A stretch of 64,000 nt of DNA from Thermofilaceae archaeon. GTDB lineage: Archaea > Thermoproteota > Thermoprotei > Thermofilales > Thermofilaceae. Where the stretch lies: contig JANXEW010000003.1 in the NCBI GenBank assembly GCA_025057995.1, positions 62,001 through 126,000 of the forward strand, in the 5' to 3' direction. Positions 1 through 8,518 of this stretch are shown piece by piece. The notes under the pieces were generated by a model. That model was given only the letters and a program-made list of their open reading frames with translations, was not told the DNA's origin and ran no database searches. A program made the position numbers and the translations under genes. Positions within the stretch are counted from its first letter, which is position 1. Each line of letters starts with the position of its first letter.

Positions 1-12
1 ATGCAAGCGTTT

Positions 13-1107
13 TCAAACGTCTAGAACCCCTTCATCCGAGATAGTAAAAACAGATTCCTTCTCTGCATGCTTGGGAGAGTCAATAATTCTTGCGATCCTC
101 TTGCCTTCCTTCCCCTTTCTCAGCCAAAGCCTGTAAGTACATCCATGAGCCACTATGTTACCACCAGCCGGTTTCAGTGGATTCCCGAAGAATACATCGG
201 GAGCCGCTAGAACTTGGTTTGTTACAACAACAGCGGCATCGTAGATAGCCGCTATCTTAGCAAGTTGCATGATGTGTTTATTCAGCTTCTGTTGTCTAGC
301 CGCCAGGTTCTCTCTACCAGGATATTCGGCCCTGAAGTGCGTGATTAGGCTATCGACGAGGATGATTTTCACGCCTTCTTCTTCGATCAAGTGTTTGGCT
401 TCATCTATAAGCAACATTTGATGGTCACTGTTGTAAGCTCTAGCGTATATGATGTTCTCTAATGTTTTCTCAGGGTCTAAGCCCCTGTACCTAGCCATGC
501 TGACAACCCTCTCAGGCCTAAAAGTACCTTCAGTATCAACGTACAAAGCCCTACCGTTAAGACCACCCCTATCACGAGGCAACTGAACCATCACAGCAAG
601 CTGATGACAAAGCTGAGTCTTACCAGCACCAAACTCTCCAATAAGCTCTGTAATAGCTCTTGTTTCTATCCCTCCTTCCAGAAGATCATCCAAAGCTCTC
701 ACACCGGTTGAGATGTAGGCTACATTCTTTCTCTCCTCATAATACTCCTTTGCGGTCATAAAGAGTTTACCGAGACTGATCAAGCGTTGTGCAGCTCTTA
801 TTATGCTTAGAGCCCTTTCTTCAGACCCTAGAACTGTTGCGAGCTCATGAGATGAAGCATAGGCCACGTCCTTCACTGAAGCATATCCAGCCTGCCTAAG
901 TTTCTGCGCTGTCACTCTTCCAACTCCCTCCAAGTCCTCTAAATCCAAACCCACGGGTTCCTCATGCGGTACATGTTCTTCCTCTATGAATTCCTCGGTA
1001 TACTCCATCGACTGCTCCATTTCGCTCTCAACTGTTTCCCCATCTATGCTCGAAACTTTCTCTGTTCCAGACGCTCTCCTCTTGCTCACGATTACCTCAT
1101 CTTCCAC
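13..1107 (-). CDS. radA: DNA repair and recombination protein RadA
   Basis: RadA is the archaeal RecA/Rad51 recombinase, which forms filaments on single-stranded DNA for strand exchange. Visible features are a helix-hairpin-helix domain (about residues 54-80), the F-x-x-A polymerisation motif FMTA (116-119), Walker A GEFGAGKT (157-164) and Walker B ILVDS (about 249-253). At 364 residues it is slightly long because of an acidic, Glu-rich N-terminal tail of about 50 residues. The GTG start at 1107 is preceded by TTTTAAAA-like TATA sequence at 1121-1130 and no obvious ribosome binding site. It is divergent from the mevalonate-pathway gene at 1207, about 100 bp away. Confidence 0.96.
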   Translation of the reverse strand: MEDEVIVSKRRASGTEKVSSIDGETVESEMEQSMEYTEEFIEEEHVPHEEPVGLDLEDLEGVGRVTAQKLRQAGYASVKDVAYASSHELATVLGSEERALSIIRAAQRLISLGKLFMTAKEYYEERKNVAYISTGVRALDDLLEGGIETRAITELIGEFGAGKTQLCHQLAVMVQLPRDRGGLNGRALYVDTEGTFRPERVVSMARYRGLDPEKTLENIIYARAYNSDHQMLLIDEAKHLIEEEGVKIILVDSLITHFRAEYPGRENLAARQQKLNKHIMQLAKIAAIYDAAVVVTNQVLAAPDVFFGNPLKPAGGNIVAHGCTYRLWLRKGKEGKRIARIIDSPKHAEKESVFTISDEGVLDV

Positions 1108-1206
1108 TTAGCGTATCGTCTTTTAAAAGGTTACGGACAATTAAAAGGTTGAAAGTACTCGATCATTGGAACAAGGATAATAACTATACTGGCGGAGGGA
1201 GTTGTA

Positions 1207-2388
1207 GTGTTCCTAACAAGAAAGGAGGAGGAAATACTGAACGGGGTGAGAGGGGAGGGATTAGCCCTGGCTATGGAGACTGTTGTGAAGGTAGCTGAAG
1301 TGCTCGGAGCTACTAGATTAGTTGAAATCTCCAGCGCACACGTCTCCGGAGTATCTTACAAGAACTTGGGCGAGGAAGGGGTTGAGTTCATTGAAAAACT
1401 AGCCGATAAGGGTTTAAGGTTTGCGGTACCCACTACAGTTAATCCAGCAGGTTTCGATACTTGCGCATATGCAAAAATGGGCGTTGGAAGCAGAGAATAT
1501 CAGTTGCAAATGCGCGTCATAACAGCTTTGTCGTCAATGGGTGCTAAGGTTATTCTCAGTTGCATTCCGTATATCACGTATCCACCCAAATATGGTGATC
1601 ACTTAGCATGGGCTGAGAGTAACGCCGTATTGTACGCAAACAGTGTCATAGGCGCCAGGACAAACAGGGAAGGGGGACCTTTCTCCATTCTAGAAGCCCT
1701 AGTTGGAAGAGCTCCGTATGTAGGTCTTCATACAAAGGAAGGGCGTGCACCAACCATCGCTGTGGATATGCAAGCGGTTAGGGAGTTTGTTGAGGAAAAA
1801 GGCTACTACTCGGCCCTAGGGTACCTCCTAGGTTCTATCGTGAAAACTGGGATCCCACTCGTTTACAACCCCCCCAATGGATTAAGGAGACCTAGTAACG
1901 TACGTTTATTCCTAGCCTCTGTCGGAGCCTCTAGCTCAATAGGTTTGACCTTAATAGAAGGCGTGTCACCAGAGTTTAGGAGAGTCAAAGGGTTAGAGAT
2001 GATAGATATGGAACTTAAGGATCTGTTTGAAATTACTGAAAAATGGCGAAGCGAGGAGGTTGACGCCATTGTCATCGGATGTCCTCACCTTTCTCCTGGT
2101 GAATTGGTTGAGTTGTTAAATCTCCTAAAGGGGAAGCGAGTTAACAAACGGTTAATGGTTTTCACATCCAGATGGAGTATCATAAAAGCAGCAAAAGTTG
2201 TAAGAGAGTTGGAGAACTTAGGAGTGGAGGTTTACGCTGATACGTGTATGGTCGTAGGAGATTTGTCAACTCTCGGTTTGCGAAGCTGTGCAACAGATTC
2301 GGCGAAAGCAGCATACTACTTAACTAACCAGGGTTACGTCGTTTACTTAGCCTCAAGAAACGAGCTACTGGATTTAGCGACTTCGTAA
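1207..2388 (+). CDS. Phosphomevalonate dehydratase large subunit (aconitase X type)
   Basis: This is the large subunit of the [4Fe-4S] hydro-lyase that converts mevalonate 5-phosphate to trans-anhydromevalonate 5-phosphate in the archaeal mevalonate pathway. The family hallmark TNREGGPFSILEALVGRAPY is present at about residue 151, together with a Cys-containing aconitase-like N-terminal half. The length of 393 residues is normal. The GTG start has a purine-rich GGAGGGAG just upstream. The small subunit follows 15 bp downstream, as expected for a two-subunit enzyme encoded by adjacent genes. The family assignment is secure; the reaction is inferred from characterised archaeal AcnX homologues. 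Confidence 0.9.
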   Translation: MFLTRKEEEILNGVRGEGLALAMETVVKVAEVLGATRLVEISSAHVSGVSYKNLGEEGVEFIEKLADKGLRFAVPTTVNPAGFDTCAYAKMGVGSREYQLQMRVITALSSMGAKVILSCIPYITYPPKYGDHLAWAESNAVLYANSVIGARTNREGGPFSILEALVGRAPYVGLHTKEGRAPTIAVDMQAVREFVEEKGYYSALGYLLGSIVKTGIPLVYNPPNGLRRPSNVRLFLASVGASSSIGLTLIEGVSPEFRRVKGLEMIDMELKDLFEITEKWRSEEVDAIVIGCPHLSPGELVELLNLLKGKRVNKRLMVFTSRWSIIKAAKVVRELENLGVEVYADTCMVVGDLSTLGLRSCATDSAKAAYYLTNQGYVVYLASRNELLDLATS

Positions 2389-2403
2389 CAAGCTGACTTT
2401 AAA

Positions 2404-2859
2404 ATGCTCCTCTCACAAGCGTACTTAATGGGAAGTACTTTCGAGATCGTAGGCAGAGGTCTCGTAAAGGGAAGAGGTCAGGGACCACTTCTAATAACTC
2501 GAGAGCCGATATCTTTCTACGGTGGCGTGGACCCTGAAACAGGAAGGATCAAAGAGAAGGGACACGAGCTTTACGGTTTTACCGTGTCAAATGCCATACT
2601 TGTCTTCCCATACGGCAAGGGTAGCACGGTAGGTTCTTATGTCCTACTAAGATTGGCGAAGAGAGGCAAGGCCCCTGCAGGGATAGTTAACATACTAAGT
2701 GAGCCGATAGTCGTCGTTGGTTGTATGCTCGGAGGTATACCCTTAATGGATAACCCTGAGCCAAACCCTATAGAGTTGAAAAAAAGTATTGATGGTTTAG
2801 AAGCTCAGATAACGATCGAAGGTAAGATGGGGTCTCTTAGGGTGATCTCAAATGTGTGA
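2404..2859 (+). CDS. Phosphomevalonate dehydratase small subunit (aconitase X swivel domain)
   Basis: This 151-residue protein matches the aconitase X swivel subunit that closes over the large subunit's active site. It carries the expected motif for the substrate-phosphate side, here [20 protein letters not shown] (about residues 73-92), in place of the commoner GRGSxxxS form. It follows the large subunit closely, and its stop overlaps the start of the uracil-DNA glycosylase gene by 8 bp. This implies one transcript joining isoprenoid biosynthesis and base-excision repair, an arrangement that need not be functional. Confidence 0.88.
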   Translation: MLLSQAYLMGSTFEIVGRGLVKGRGQGPLLITREPISFYGGVDPETGRIKEKGHELYGFTVSNAILVFPYGKGSTVGSYVLLRLAKRGKAPAGIVNILSEPIVVVGCMLGGIPLMDNPEPNPIELKKSIDGLEAQITIEGKMGSLRVISNV

Positions 2860-3469
2860 ATCAAGGAAAGCGGTTCTTGAAGCTATAGCTAAAGAAGTGA
2901 TGAGCTGCACGAAATGCCAGCTCCACAAAACTCGGACGAATGCTGTACCTGGTGAGGGAAACCCTTGCGCCCGTGTAATGCTCATAGGTGAAGCTCCAGG
3001 ATATAACGAGGATATCCAGGGGAGACCTTTTGTCGGTTCCGCTGGTAATCTGCTGAATCAGATGCTCAAAATAGCCAATATGAGCAGGGAAGAGGTCTTT
3101 ATTACCAATGTTGTCAAGTGTAGACCTCCAAACAATAGAGACCCGAACGATGAAGAAATAGAAGCTTGTAAATATTTTCTCCTAGCTCAAATCAAGGCAA
3201 TAAAGCCCGAGATCATCATGTGTCTAGGAAGGCATAGTACTAAGGTCCTCCTAGGATTGAGCGGCTTGAACGTTGACTCTATAATGAGAGTAAGGGGAGA
3301 GTTGAAAAAACTATTGGTTGATGAAAACGAAGTTATTTGTCTGCCGACTTTACATCCAGCAGCTGCCCTCTATAATCCTAGACTAAAAAGCCTACTAGAA
3401 GCTGACTTTAGACTTCTATCAACCCTGACTACGGGCACTCGTATAAGCGGACTTGATAGGTGGCTATGA
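2852..3469 (+). CDS. udg: Uracil-DNA glycosylase, family 4 (Fe-S)
   Basis: The enzyme removes uracil produced by cytosine deamination from DNA, a frequent lesion at high temperature. Four cysteines suited to the family 4 iron-sulfur cluster are visible (C19, C22, C90, C106). The catalytic-loop motif GEAPG lies at 46-50 and the second motif LHPAAAL at 167-173. The length of 205 residues is typical. The start overlaps the preceding gene and the stop abuts the next ATG at 3470, so three or four genes are probably translated from one message. Confidence 0.94.
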   Translation: MCESRKAVLEAIAKEVMSCTKCQLHKTRTNAVPGEGNPCARVMLIGEAPGYNEDIQGRPFVGSAGNLLNQMLKIANMSREEVFITNVVKCRPPNNRDPNDEEIEACKYFLLAQIKAIKPEIIMCLGRHSTKVLLGLSGLNVDSIMRVRGELKKLLVDENEVICLPTLHPAAALYNPRLKSLLEADFRLLSTLTTGTRISGLDRWL

Positions 3470-4090
3470 ATGTCCATCGAACGAGCTCGTAAACTAAAAG
3501 AACTCATTGAAGCTTTTGACGGTTATAGAGTTGGAAGATATACAAGTCTAACAAAAGTAGAGCGCATACTGGCCGAACTGGATCTCAAACTCCCATATGA
3601 TTGGCAAGATCTAGTAAAAGATATTAAAGTAATTCTTGAACTGCCGAAAACAAGCGAGGCTTATGCACGCTTAGAGAAAATGGAACGTTTTGCCTCACGT
3701 TTGGTTAAATTCAACCTCCTATTTTTAGCTAGTGCTTTGCTTCTTTATACTCTTAGTTTTTGGCTTGCAAACCCATCGCTTGGCATCGTGGCCTTTGCCA
3801 TGGCTATAGCGTCCGTCCTTATGGTGAATGTCGTGTACGTAATTAGGGTGTACGTAAACTTGAGGATAGATTCTCTATATGCAGAAAAGCTTCCGGAGCT
3901 TGAAAAGCTAGGAGCTAGGTTTAAGGTCACCGTAGATTATTTACTTAAACAACTAAAACGGGAGTTGAAAATCGGAAAGTTTAGGTTAGAGAGTTTTAAA
4001 CTTAAATTGTGGTTACCAGATTACGCAGGTATAATTATTGTCAAAAAGCCCGGCAGATGGTCTTCCCGCTATGAAGTTAGACTTACATGA
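3470..4090 (+). CDS. Two-span membrane protein of unknown function
   Basis: I do not recognise this 206-residue protein. Two hydrophobic segments (about 81-103 and 108-128) form a hairpin between a charged helical N-terminal half and a charged C-terminal half rich in Lys and Leu, so both ends probably lie on the same side of the membrane. It starts immediately after the uracil-DNA glycosylase stop codon and is the last gene of that run. No catalytic motif is visible. Confidence 0.75.
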   Translation: MSIERARKLKELIEAFDGYRVGRYTSLTKVERILAELDLKLPYDWQDLVKDIKVILELPKTSEAYARLEKMERFASRLVKFNLLFLASALLLYTLSFWLANPSLGIVAFAMAIASVLMVNVVYVIRVYVNLRIDSLYAEKLPELEKLGARFKVTVDYLLKQLKRELKIGKFRLESFKLKLWLPDYAGIIIVKKPGRWSSRYEVRLT

Positions 4091-4136
4091 TTCCTAATCT
4101 CCTCATCTCTCAGCTAAGCTAAAGCTTTCAAGCTAT

Positions 4137-4475
4137 TCAATGAAAGCCTTCCCGATTGGAATGCCTAAAGTGCACCTCTCTAGCTACGCACTCCGCACAA
4201 ATTCTGGCGGCACCATTCTCTTGAGAACATTCTTCACATACCAGTCTGCCGCAGTACATGCAATAGCCTACCGCTAGTCTCGAACTGCACACCTGACATG
4301 AAGTAATAAGGCAAGCTTCACATCGATCTAAACACCAGTGTTCATCGCATGTTAGTCGCCCACACATACCGCATCTATACTCAGCTTCTCTTTCTCTACA
4401 TATCTCACATGTCGCTGTGTTACTACGATTGCTTTTATCTAGAAGCATATGTTTCGTAGACGGCTTCGTAGCCAA
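4137..4475 (-). CDS. Small multi-zinc-finger protein (B-box/HIT-like)
   Basis: Of 112 residues, about fifteen are Cys, arranged as successive CxxC pairs (CEIC, CGMC, CEAC, CQVC, CMYC, CEEC, CAEC) with interleaved His. This is consistent with three or four cross-braced zinc sites like B-box or HIT-type fingers. Such small archaeal zinc proteins usually bind proteins or nucleic acids; no specific role can be read here. An internal start at Met10 or Met11 is possible, since the first residues are not finger-like. It is divergent from the gene at 4549. Confidence 0.75.
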   Translation of the reverse strand: MATKPSTKHMLLDKSNRSNTATCEICREREAEYRCGMCGRLTCDEHWCLDRCEACLITSCQVCSSRLAVGYCMYCGRLVCEECSQENGAARICAECVAREVHFRHSNREGFH

Positions 4476-4548
4476 TCACTGAAAATGTATGTGTAGTCTA
4501 CGCTTAAACATTTTTAACTCCTCATACCATGCCCCATAAAGGTGCGAT

Positions 4549-4926
4549 ATGTTTAGTGAGAGTGTTAACGTTAAACATCTCGTGTTGTTGCTCTTAAAGA
4601 GTTTCCGAAAGCCTATTGAGAGGCGAATGGTACATTTCCACCTTCACGAGCTAGCGACATTACTCAATGTTAAACTTCTGTTTTACGGTGAGCAACCTTT
4701 CTCCCCAGAACTTGAAAAAGAGATAGATGCAATGATCGGTGAGGGGCTCCTCAAACAGATTTTTACGGTTGGTCCCCTTTTCACAGAACTTTACAGGGAG
4801 TATCTTGTCTTTACTGATAAAGGTAGGAAGATAGCTGATGAATTGTCTCATCCTGAACTAGAGAAGATAATAGGGGATTACGTGGCTACAAAGACGACGA
4901 GAGGCGGCGTTCCAGGTGAGCAGTAG
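4549..4926 (+). CDS. Winged-helix-like small protein
   Basis: This 125-residue soluble protein has an N-terminal helical region and a C-terminal stretch resembling a wing and recognition helix (VFTDKGRKIADEL at about 90-103, the form common in archaeal winged-helix proteins). It could be a DNA-binding regulator or an adaptor. Its 3' end overlaps the start of the degenerate metallo-beta-lactamase gene by 11 bp, so the two are probably translationally coupled. Confidence 0.7.
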   Translation: MFSESVNVKHLVLLLLKSFRKPIERRMVHFHLHELATLLNVKLLFYGEQPFSPELEKEIDAMIGEGLLKQIFTVGPLFTELYREYLVFTDKGRKIADELSHPELEKIIGDYVATKTTRGGVPGEQ

Positions 4927-5626
4927 AGTAAGGGTTACGGTGCTAATCGATGATGTTCTTAGCACAAAAGGTGTTGAAAGGGGGGCATTTCCAGCTCACG
5001 GTCTAGGTATCCTAATAGAAGGTGACAGAGAGGAAGGCGGTAAGTTCAGGTTGTTAATCGATGGGGGTCCATCTTTAGATCTATTACAGCACAACATATC
5101 ATCCCTTGACGTAAAAGTAGATGAAGTAGATCTTGCTGTAGCCACTCAGTGGAGCTACCATCATCTAGCTGCAATTCTCAAACTTGCAAGATTGTACAAT
5201 ATAGCGATTAATTTACCGCCTTTACCGAAGGAAAGTTCTCTAATCGTGGAGGACGTTCAGGGGCTACCTGTTAGCCTCTTGCCACTGGAATCACCGTTAT
5301 ACAATGAAAGGGCCGTTCTCGTGAGGCTGAAGAACAAGTGTATATCGCTGTTAGCTTGTTCAATTTACGGAGTTGAGACGGCGCTCAACGCATTGAGGAA
5401 CTACGAAGAGCAAAAAGGTGTTAAGATCGAGGCTCTAGTCGGTGGTTTTAATCTCAGTACTTTTGACACCTATGGTTTGAGAGTCTTAACTAAGTTTGCT
5501 GAAAAAAGAGGAGCTGTACTGATTCCCTTACATTCAACTTCTCTTGAAACGCGAGTGAAAATATGCAAGCGTTTAGGAATTGAAGAGATACCAGGAGTGG
5601 GTACGCAAATGGTTCTCGAGACTTGA
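4916..5626 (+). CDS. Degenerate metallo-beta-lactamase-fold protein (COG1237-like) lacking metal ligands
   Basis: The layout follows the COG1237 metallo-beta-lactamase proteins: a strand with an LIDGGPS motif (about 47-53), a region equivalent to the HxHxDH ligand loop, and a C-terminal GVGTQMVLE (about 227-235). The ligand loop, however, reads TQWSYHHLAA (77-86) instead of the usual SHGHYDHTGG. Most zinc or iron ligands are therefore absent and hydrolase activity is unlikely. A binding or regulatory role is inferred. The GTG start overlaps the upstream winged-helix gene. Confidence 0.75.
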   Translation: MSSRVRVTVLIDDVLSTKGVERGAFPAHGLGILIEGDREEGGKFRLLIDGGPSLDLLQHNISSLDVKVDEVDLAVATQWSYHHLAAILKLARLYNIAINLPPLPKESSLIVEDVQGLPVSLLPLESPLYNERAVLVRLKNKCISLLACSIYGVETALNALRNYEEQKGVKIEALVGGFNLSTFDTYGLRVLTKFAEKRGAVLIPLHSTSLETRVKICKRLGIEEIPGVGTQMVLET

Positions 5627-5658
5627 CATATTTATAGTTTGGTGTTCATAGGGGGGAT

Positions 5659-6129
5659 ATGGTATTCAAACGGAAAAAGGCTTTAAGCGAGTTTATAGTT
5701 GCGGTTGCGATAACAGCTACTATAGCGGTTCTTTCTTTTTTCTCAAGAATTGAAAATTTCTTAAGTATGTACTACTTTCAAACTGTATACCCATGGTATC
5801 CACACTGGCGGATAGCAGTTGCTATGTTCCTACTATGGATAATTGCTTCAACATTTGCTTCAAGGGAACGTAAACTGTTTGTCTGGCTTATGGTGACTAG
5901 TGCTTTAACTCTAGCTTTAGCCCATTACAGTATGTTGCTGGCGGAGACTTCACGGGGAGTTGAGGTTAAGTTGTTACCTTTACTGAATTTAGTGGAGGTA
6001 AACCGCGCTGAGATATACAGGGTAGATATAGCTCAAGTGGTGCTTACACTCACTGCAGTCGAATGCTATTTTATTTCAAGAAAGCCTCCTCGTACTGCTT
6101 TAAGTGGACAGCAGACTCCTTCACGCTAA
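5659..6129 (+). CDS. Small multi-span membrane protein, unknown function
   Basis: This 156-residue protein has about four hydrophobic segments (about 14-32, 50-66, 74-96, 118-140) separated by short charged loops. No enzymatic or transporter signature is visible. A TATA-like TATTTATAG precedes it and GGGGGG lies before the ATG. Its last 59 bp overlap the 3' end of the TIP49 gene on the other strand. Confidence 0.7.
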   Translation: MVFKRKKALSEFIVAVAITATIAVLSFFSRIENFLSMYYFQTVYPWYPHWRIAVAMFLLWIIASTFASRERKLFVWLMVTSALTLALAHYSMLLAETSRGVEVKLLPLLNLVEVNRAEIYRVDIAQVVLTLTAVECYFISRKPPRTALSGQQTPSR

Positions 6130-7411
6130 CAAATAAATCGGCAGCGGTCTCTATGTCTTGAACGCTAACTCTCTGCGCTTTTCTCTGAGTGGCGAGCACT
6201 TTAGCTGGCGTTAACAGCTGAACCGCATATCGCAGACTTTTCTCAACGCCCACCTCGGTCAAGCGCTCCAACGCATCATCTTCAAGCTCGACCTTTTCCT
6301 CGTTAGCTCTTATCTTCAGAATTTCTCTAATCTCGTCCTTAGTGTATGGACGTGTCTCAATAATCAGTAGACGATCCAGAAGGTCTAGAGGCATACCATG
6401 AGGTGACTCGTAGTCGGTTCCCCTTATCTTTGCAAACCCCCTGTTACTTGCCAGGATTAGTATCGGAGCCAGTTCACTTTCCATAGCCCTTGAGAGAAAA
6501 CTGAAGGCTTCGATGTCGAGCATGTGGACATCGTCTATGAATAGTACGCCCGGCAGTAGGTCGGCTCGTTCTTCATCCACCCACTTTTTAACAGCTTCGT
6601 CTACGCTACGCCGAACCTCTATTGAGATTTCTCTTTCCTCCATCCCCCCTAGAAGTAGCGAGAATATTGCACTACCCCGAGATTGCATTAAATCAAGTTC
6701 ATAAAGAGTCAACGTCCGTACAAACTCTTTATCTTTTAAGATAGGACCTTTTGGAAGCTCGACCAGTCTACTAGAGGATAAATCGTACCTACGCTCGGCA
6801 GATTGAGCACGCCCAACTTTATGTACTCTACCAGTCTCCTCGTCTATCCAAACGATATCCCCCTCGTTAACTCCTTTCTCTAACATCTCTGCTACTATGC
6901 TGCCATCGATAGTAAAAGTGCGTTCATCATTCGTAGTTTTCAGGGTGATTGAACCCTCTACCGGTACCTGTATCCACGGGTTATAGGGATGCCTGTCAAA
7001 TTTTACTTCCAGTTTTTTTACCATACCTTCGTATACTCTCCTATATTCTCTAACCCTCACACCTATAGCGCTTCTCAATGCTCTAGTCAGCACCTCTGTC
7101 TTTTTCAGTTCAGTTGAGTAGATCTCGCTACCTGATATCGCTACGAAGGGTGTATCCTCGCCTAGTTCACGAGCGATAGCGACCGCCAGTGCTGTTTTAC
7201 CCGTTCCAGGAGGTCCAGCGAGAAGTATCCCTCTTCCAGCCATCTTACCCTGCTTAATCATCTGAACAACTACCCATGCAGCGCGTCTCGCTTCTATCTG
7301 ACCAACGAAACCATCAGCTACTAGTAAGGGTTCACCGTCTCTAACGCCTAGGCCTAGTATGTGGCTGTGAGCACCTACTCTTTCAAATCGTCTAGAGGAC
7401 AAGGGTATCAC
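6071..7411 (-). CDS. TIP49/RuvB-like AAA+ ATPase
   Basis: This is the archaeal relative of eukaryotic RuvBL1/2 (TIP49), a hexameric AAA+ ATPase involved in complex assembly. Walker A GPPGTGKT is at 66-73. The domain II OB-fold insertion runs from about 120 to 235. Walker B reads FIDDVHMLD (291-299), with Asp where the eukaryotic proteins have Glu. Sensor 1 is LILASNRG (318-325). The length of 446 residues is normal. Hjc lies immediately upstream on the same strand, 40 bp away, which suggests co-transcription. Confidence 0.93.
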   Translation of the reverse strand: MIPLSSRRFERVGAHSHILGLGVRDGEPLLVADGFVGQIEARRAAWVVVQMIKQGKMAGRGILLAGPPGTGKTALAVAIARELGEDTPFVAISGSEIYSTELKKTEVLTRALRSAIGVRVREYRRVYEGMVKKLEVKFDRHPYNPWIQVPVEGSITLKTTNDERTFTIDGSIVAEMLEKGVNEGDIVWIDEETGRVHKVGRAQSAERRYDLSSSRLVELPKGPILKDKEFVRTLTLYELDLMQSRGSAIFSLLLGGMEEREISIEVRRSVDEAVKKWVDEERADLLPGVLFIDDVHMLDIEAFSFLSRAMESELAPILILASNRGFAKIRGTDYESPHGMPLDLLDRLLIIETRPYTKDEIREILKIRANEEKVELEDDALERLTEVGVEKSLRYAVQLLTPAKVLATQRKAQRVSVQDIETAADLFVSVKESAVHLKQYEEAFLK

Positions 7412-7451
7412 AAGTCCCCTTTGAGAACCGGTTTATTTAACTTCTCGGAAG

Positions 7452-7859
7452 CTATGGATGCCAGTCTGACTCGTCTTGGATGCTAACCACAATTTTATTT
7501 AACGGAAACTCTTCCTTCACCTTTTTAAAAACCCATTTGCCCTCACTCGAGAACCATACGGCTACAACAGCGCTTCTATGCTCATACTTCTTAAACGCGT
7601 CAAGGAATTTCAACAACTTGACGAGCTGGTCGCTCCTCACTGTAACCTTTGTCTTGCCTGTGCACTTCACCTCGAATGCAGCCACCTCGCCTTTAATGTT
7701 GTCAACTATAAAGACATCAGGTAGAGCGGTTTTTGCTTCTGGGTCACCCCTACTTCCGCTTACGGGTACTCTGAACACGTACACTAGAGGACGTTGAGAG
7801 AGTAGTTTCACTAACCTCCTCTCAGCTTCATATCCCCTCCTTCTCCAAGATACGGGCAT
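7452..7859 (-). CDS. hjc: Holliday junction resolvase Hjc
   Basis: Hjc is the dimeric archaeal endonuclease that cuts four-way DNA junctions. The nuclease core is visible: Glu in GYEAERRLVKLL (about 9-20), Asp in LPDVFIVD (about 46-53) and the ExK pair in FEVKCTGK (62-69). The length of 135 residues is typical. It is followed by the TIP49 gene in the same direction. In the other direction lies a 430-bp AT-rich stretch carrying a guide RNA. Confidence 0.93.
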   Translation of the reverse strand: MPVSWRRRGYEAERRLVKLLSQRPLVYVFRVPVSGSRGDPEAKTALPDVFIVDNIKGEVAAFEVKCTGKTKVTVRSDQLVKLLKFLDAFKKYEHRSAVVAVWFSSEGKWVFKKVKEEFPLNKIVVSIQDESDWHP

Positions 7860-7908
7860 CTAAATAGGTCTCATTAAGCGAATTTTTAAGGAGTAATCTC
7901 CACGCATA

Positions 7909-7917
7909 TTTTATAAA
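7909..7917 (+). promoter_or_regulatory. TATA box of the C/D sRNA
   Basis: TTTATAAAT lies 20-28 bp before the predicted 5' end of the guide RNA at about 7936, the spacing expected for an archaeal TATA box. No coding region starts near it on the plus strand. Confidence 0.55.
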
Positions 7918-7935
7918 TCCACTTTTATGTATTTC

Positions 7936-7990
7936 TGGATGATGAGAGTCATGCCTACCGAGGCGTGAGGTGTTCTGGGGTATCTGAACA
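7936..7990 (+). ncRNA. C/D box guide sRNA (2'-O-methylation)
   Basis: The full archaeal C/D sRNA layout is visible: box C ATGATGA (7939-7945), a 12-nt guide (7946-7957), box D' CCGA (7958-7961), a 3-nt spacer, box C' GTGAGGT (7965-7971), a second 12-nt guide (7972-7983) and box D CTGA (7984-7987). Such RNAs assemble with L7Ae, Nop5 and fibrillarin and direct 2'-O-methylation of rRNA or tRNA five nucleotides from box D or D'. The D' box is a one-base variant of CTGA. I could not identify targets; they should be complementary to the two guides. Confidence 0.8.
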
Positions 7991-8291
7991 TTTTCATGAA
8001 GAAACTCAACAGATGTCGTCGGCGTCCTCATTTATTCCCTCCTCGGATTATCATAAGGAAATGGTTGTTAAATAATTTAATTTTATTTTAAACTTAGACA
8101 ACTAGATGAAGTGGAAAATAGAAAGTTAGATTCTAGATTATTAACTTCGTTCGCCCTCACTACTCCTAGCTTTTCACTTCTGAGAAATTATCTAGTTAAG
8201 ACACGCATAGGAATACTAAATTGAAAATACTTTAGGTCTCAAATTCTATAGTAGGTCTAATGATGGTGTCCTCCTGTTATGGTCTTATATT

Positions 8292-8459
8292 TTACTCTGC
8301 TAGCTTTTCTAAAGCTTCACTGACCTCCTCTAAAGCGTATACTAAGTCCTCCAGCGTTTCGTCAACTTCTGGAGACTCTTCAGCATATAATCTTAAAAGG
8401 TGGATAGCTTCATCTATGTGGTCTAAGGCTTCTCTTAATAGTTTCTTTTTCTCTTTCAT
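8292..8459 (-). CDS. 55-residue helical (coiled-coil) protein
   Basis: This short gene reads from ATG at 8459 to TAA at 8292. The product begins MKEKKKLLREALDH and continues as two amphipathic helices separated by a short turn at ESPEVD (28-33). It is rich in Glu, Leu and Lys with regular heptad-like Leu/Ile/Val spacing, so a helical hairpin or coiled coil is likely. The opposite strand reads as an implausible Ser-rich protein, which supports this strand. It is the only coding candidate in the 660-bp AT-rich gap between hjc and the peptidase gene. Function unknown. Confidence 0.6.
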   Translation of the reverse strand: MKEKKKLLREALDHIDEAIHLLRLYAEESPEVDETLEDLVYALEEVSEALEKLAE

Positions 8460-8518
8460 AATCTAGCCACTTAATCAGGTAAAGAAAATTTTTCCGTTAC
8501 ACTTACAGTAGATTTATC

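Noticed and set aside
7828-8031. A 67-codon minus-strand frame upstream of hjc
   Set aside because: It overlaps the hjc start and the C/D sRNA, has no family-like features and is explained by chance in AT-rich DNA.
8260-8466. A 68-codon plus-strand frame in the same gap
   Set aside because: Its Ser-rich composition is the antisense shadow of the 55-residue helical protein on the minus strand.
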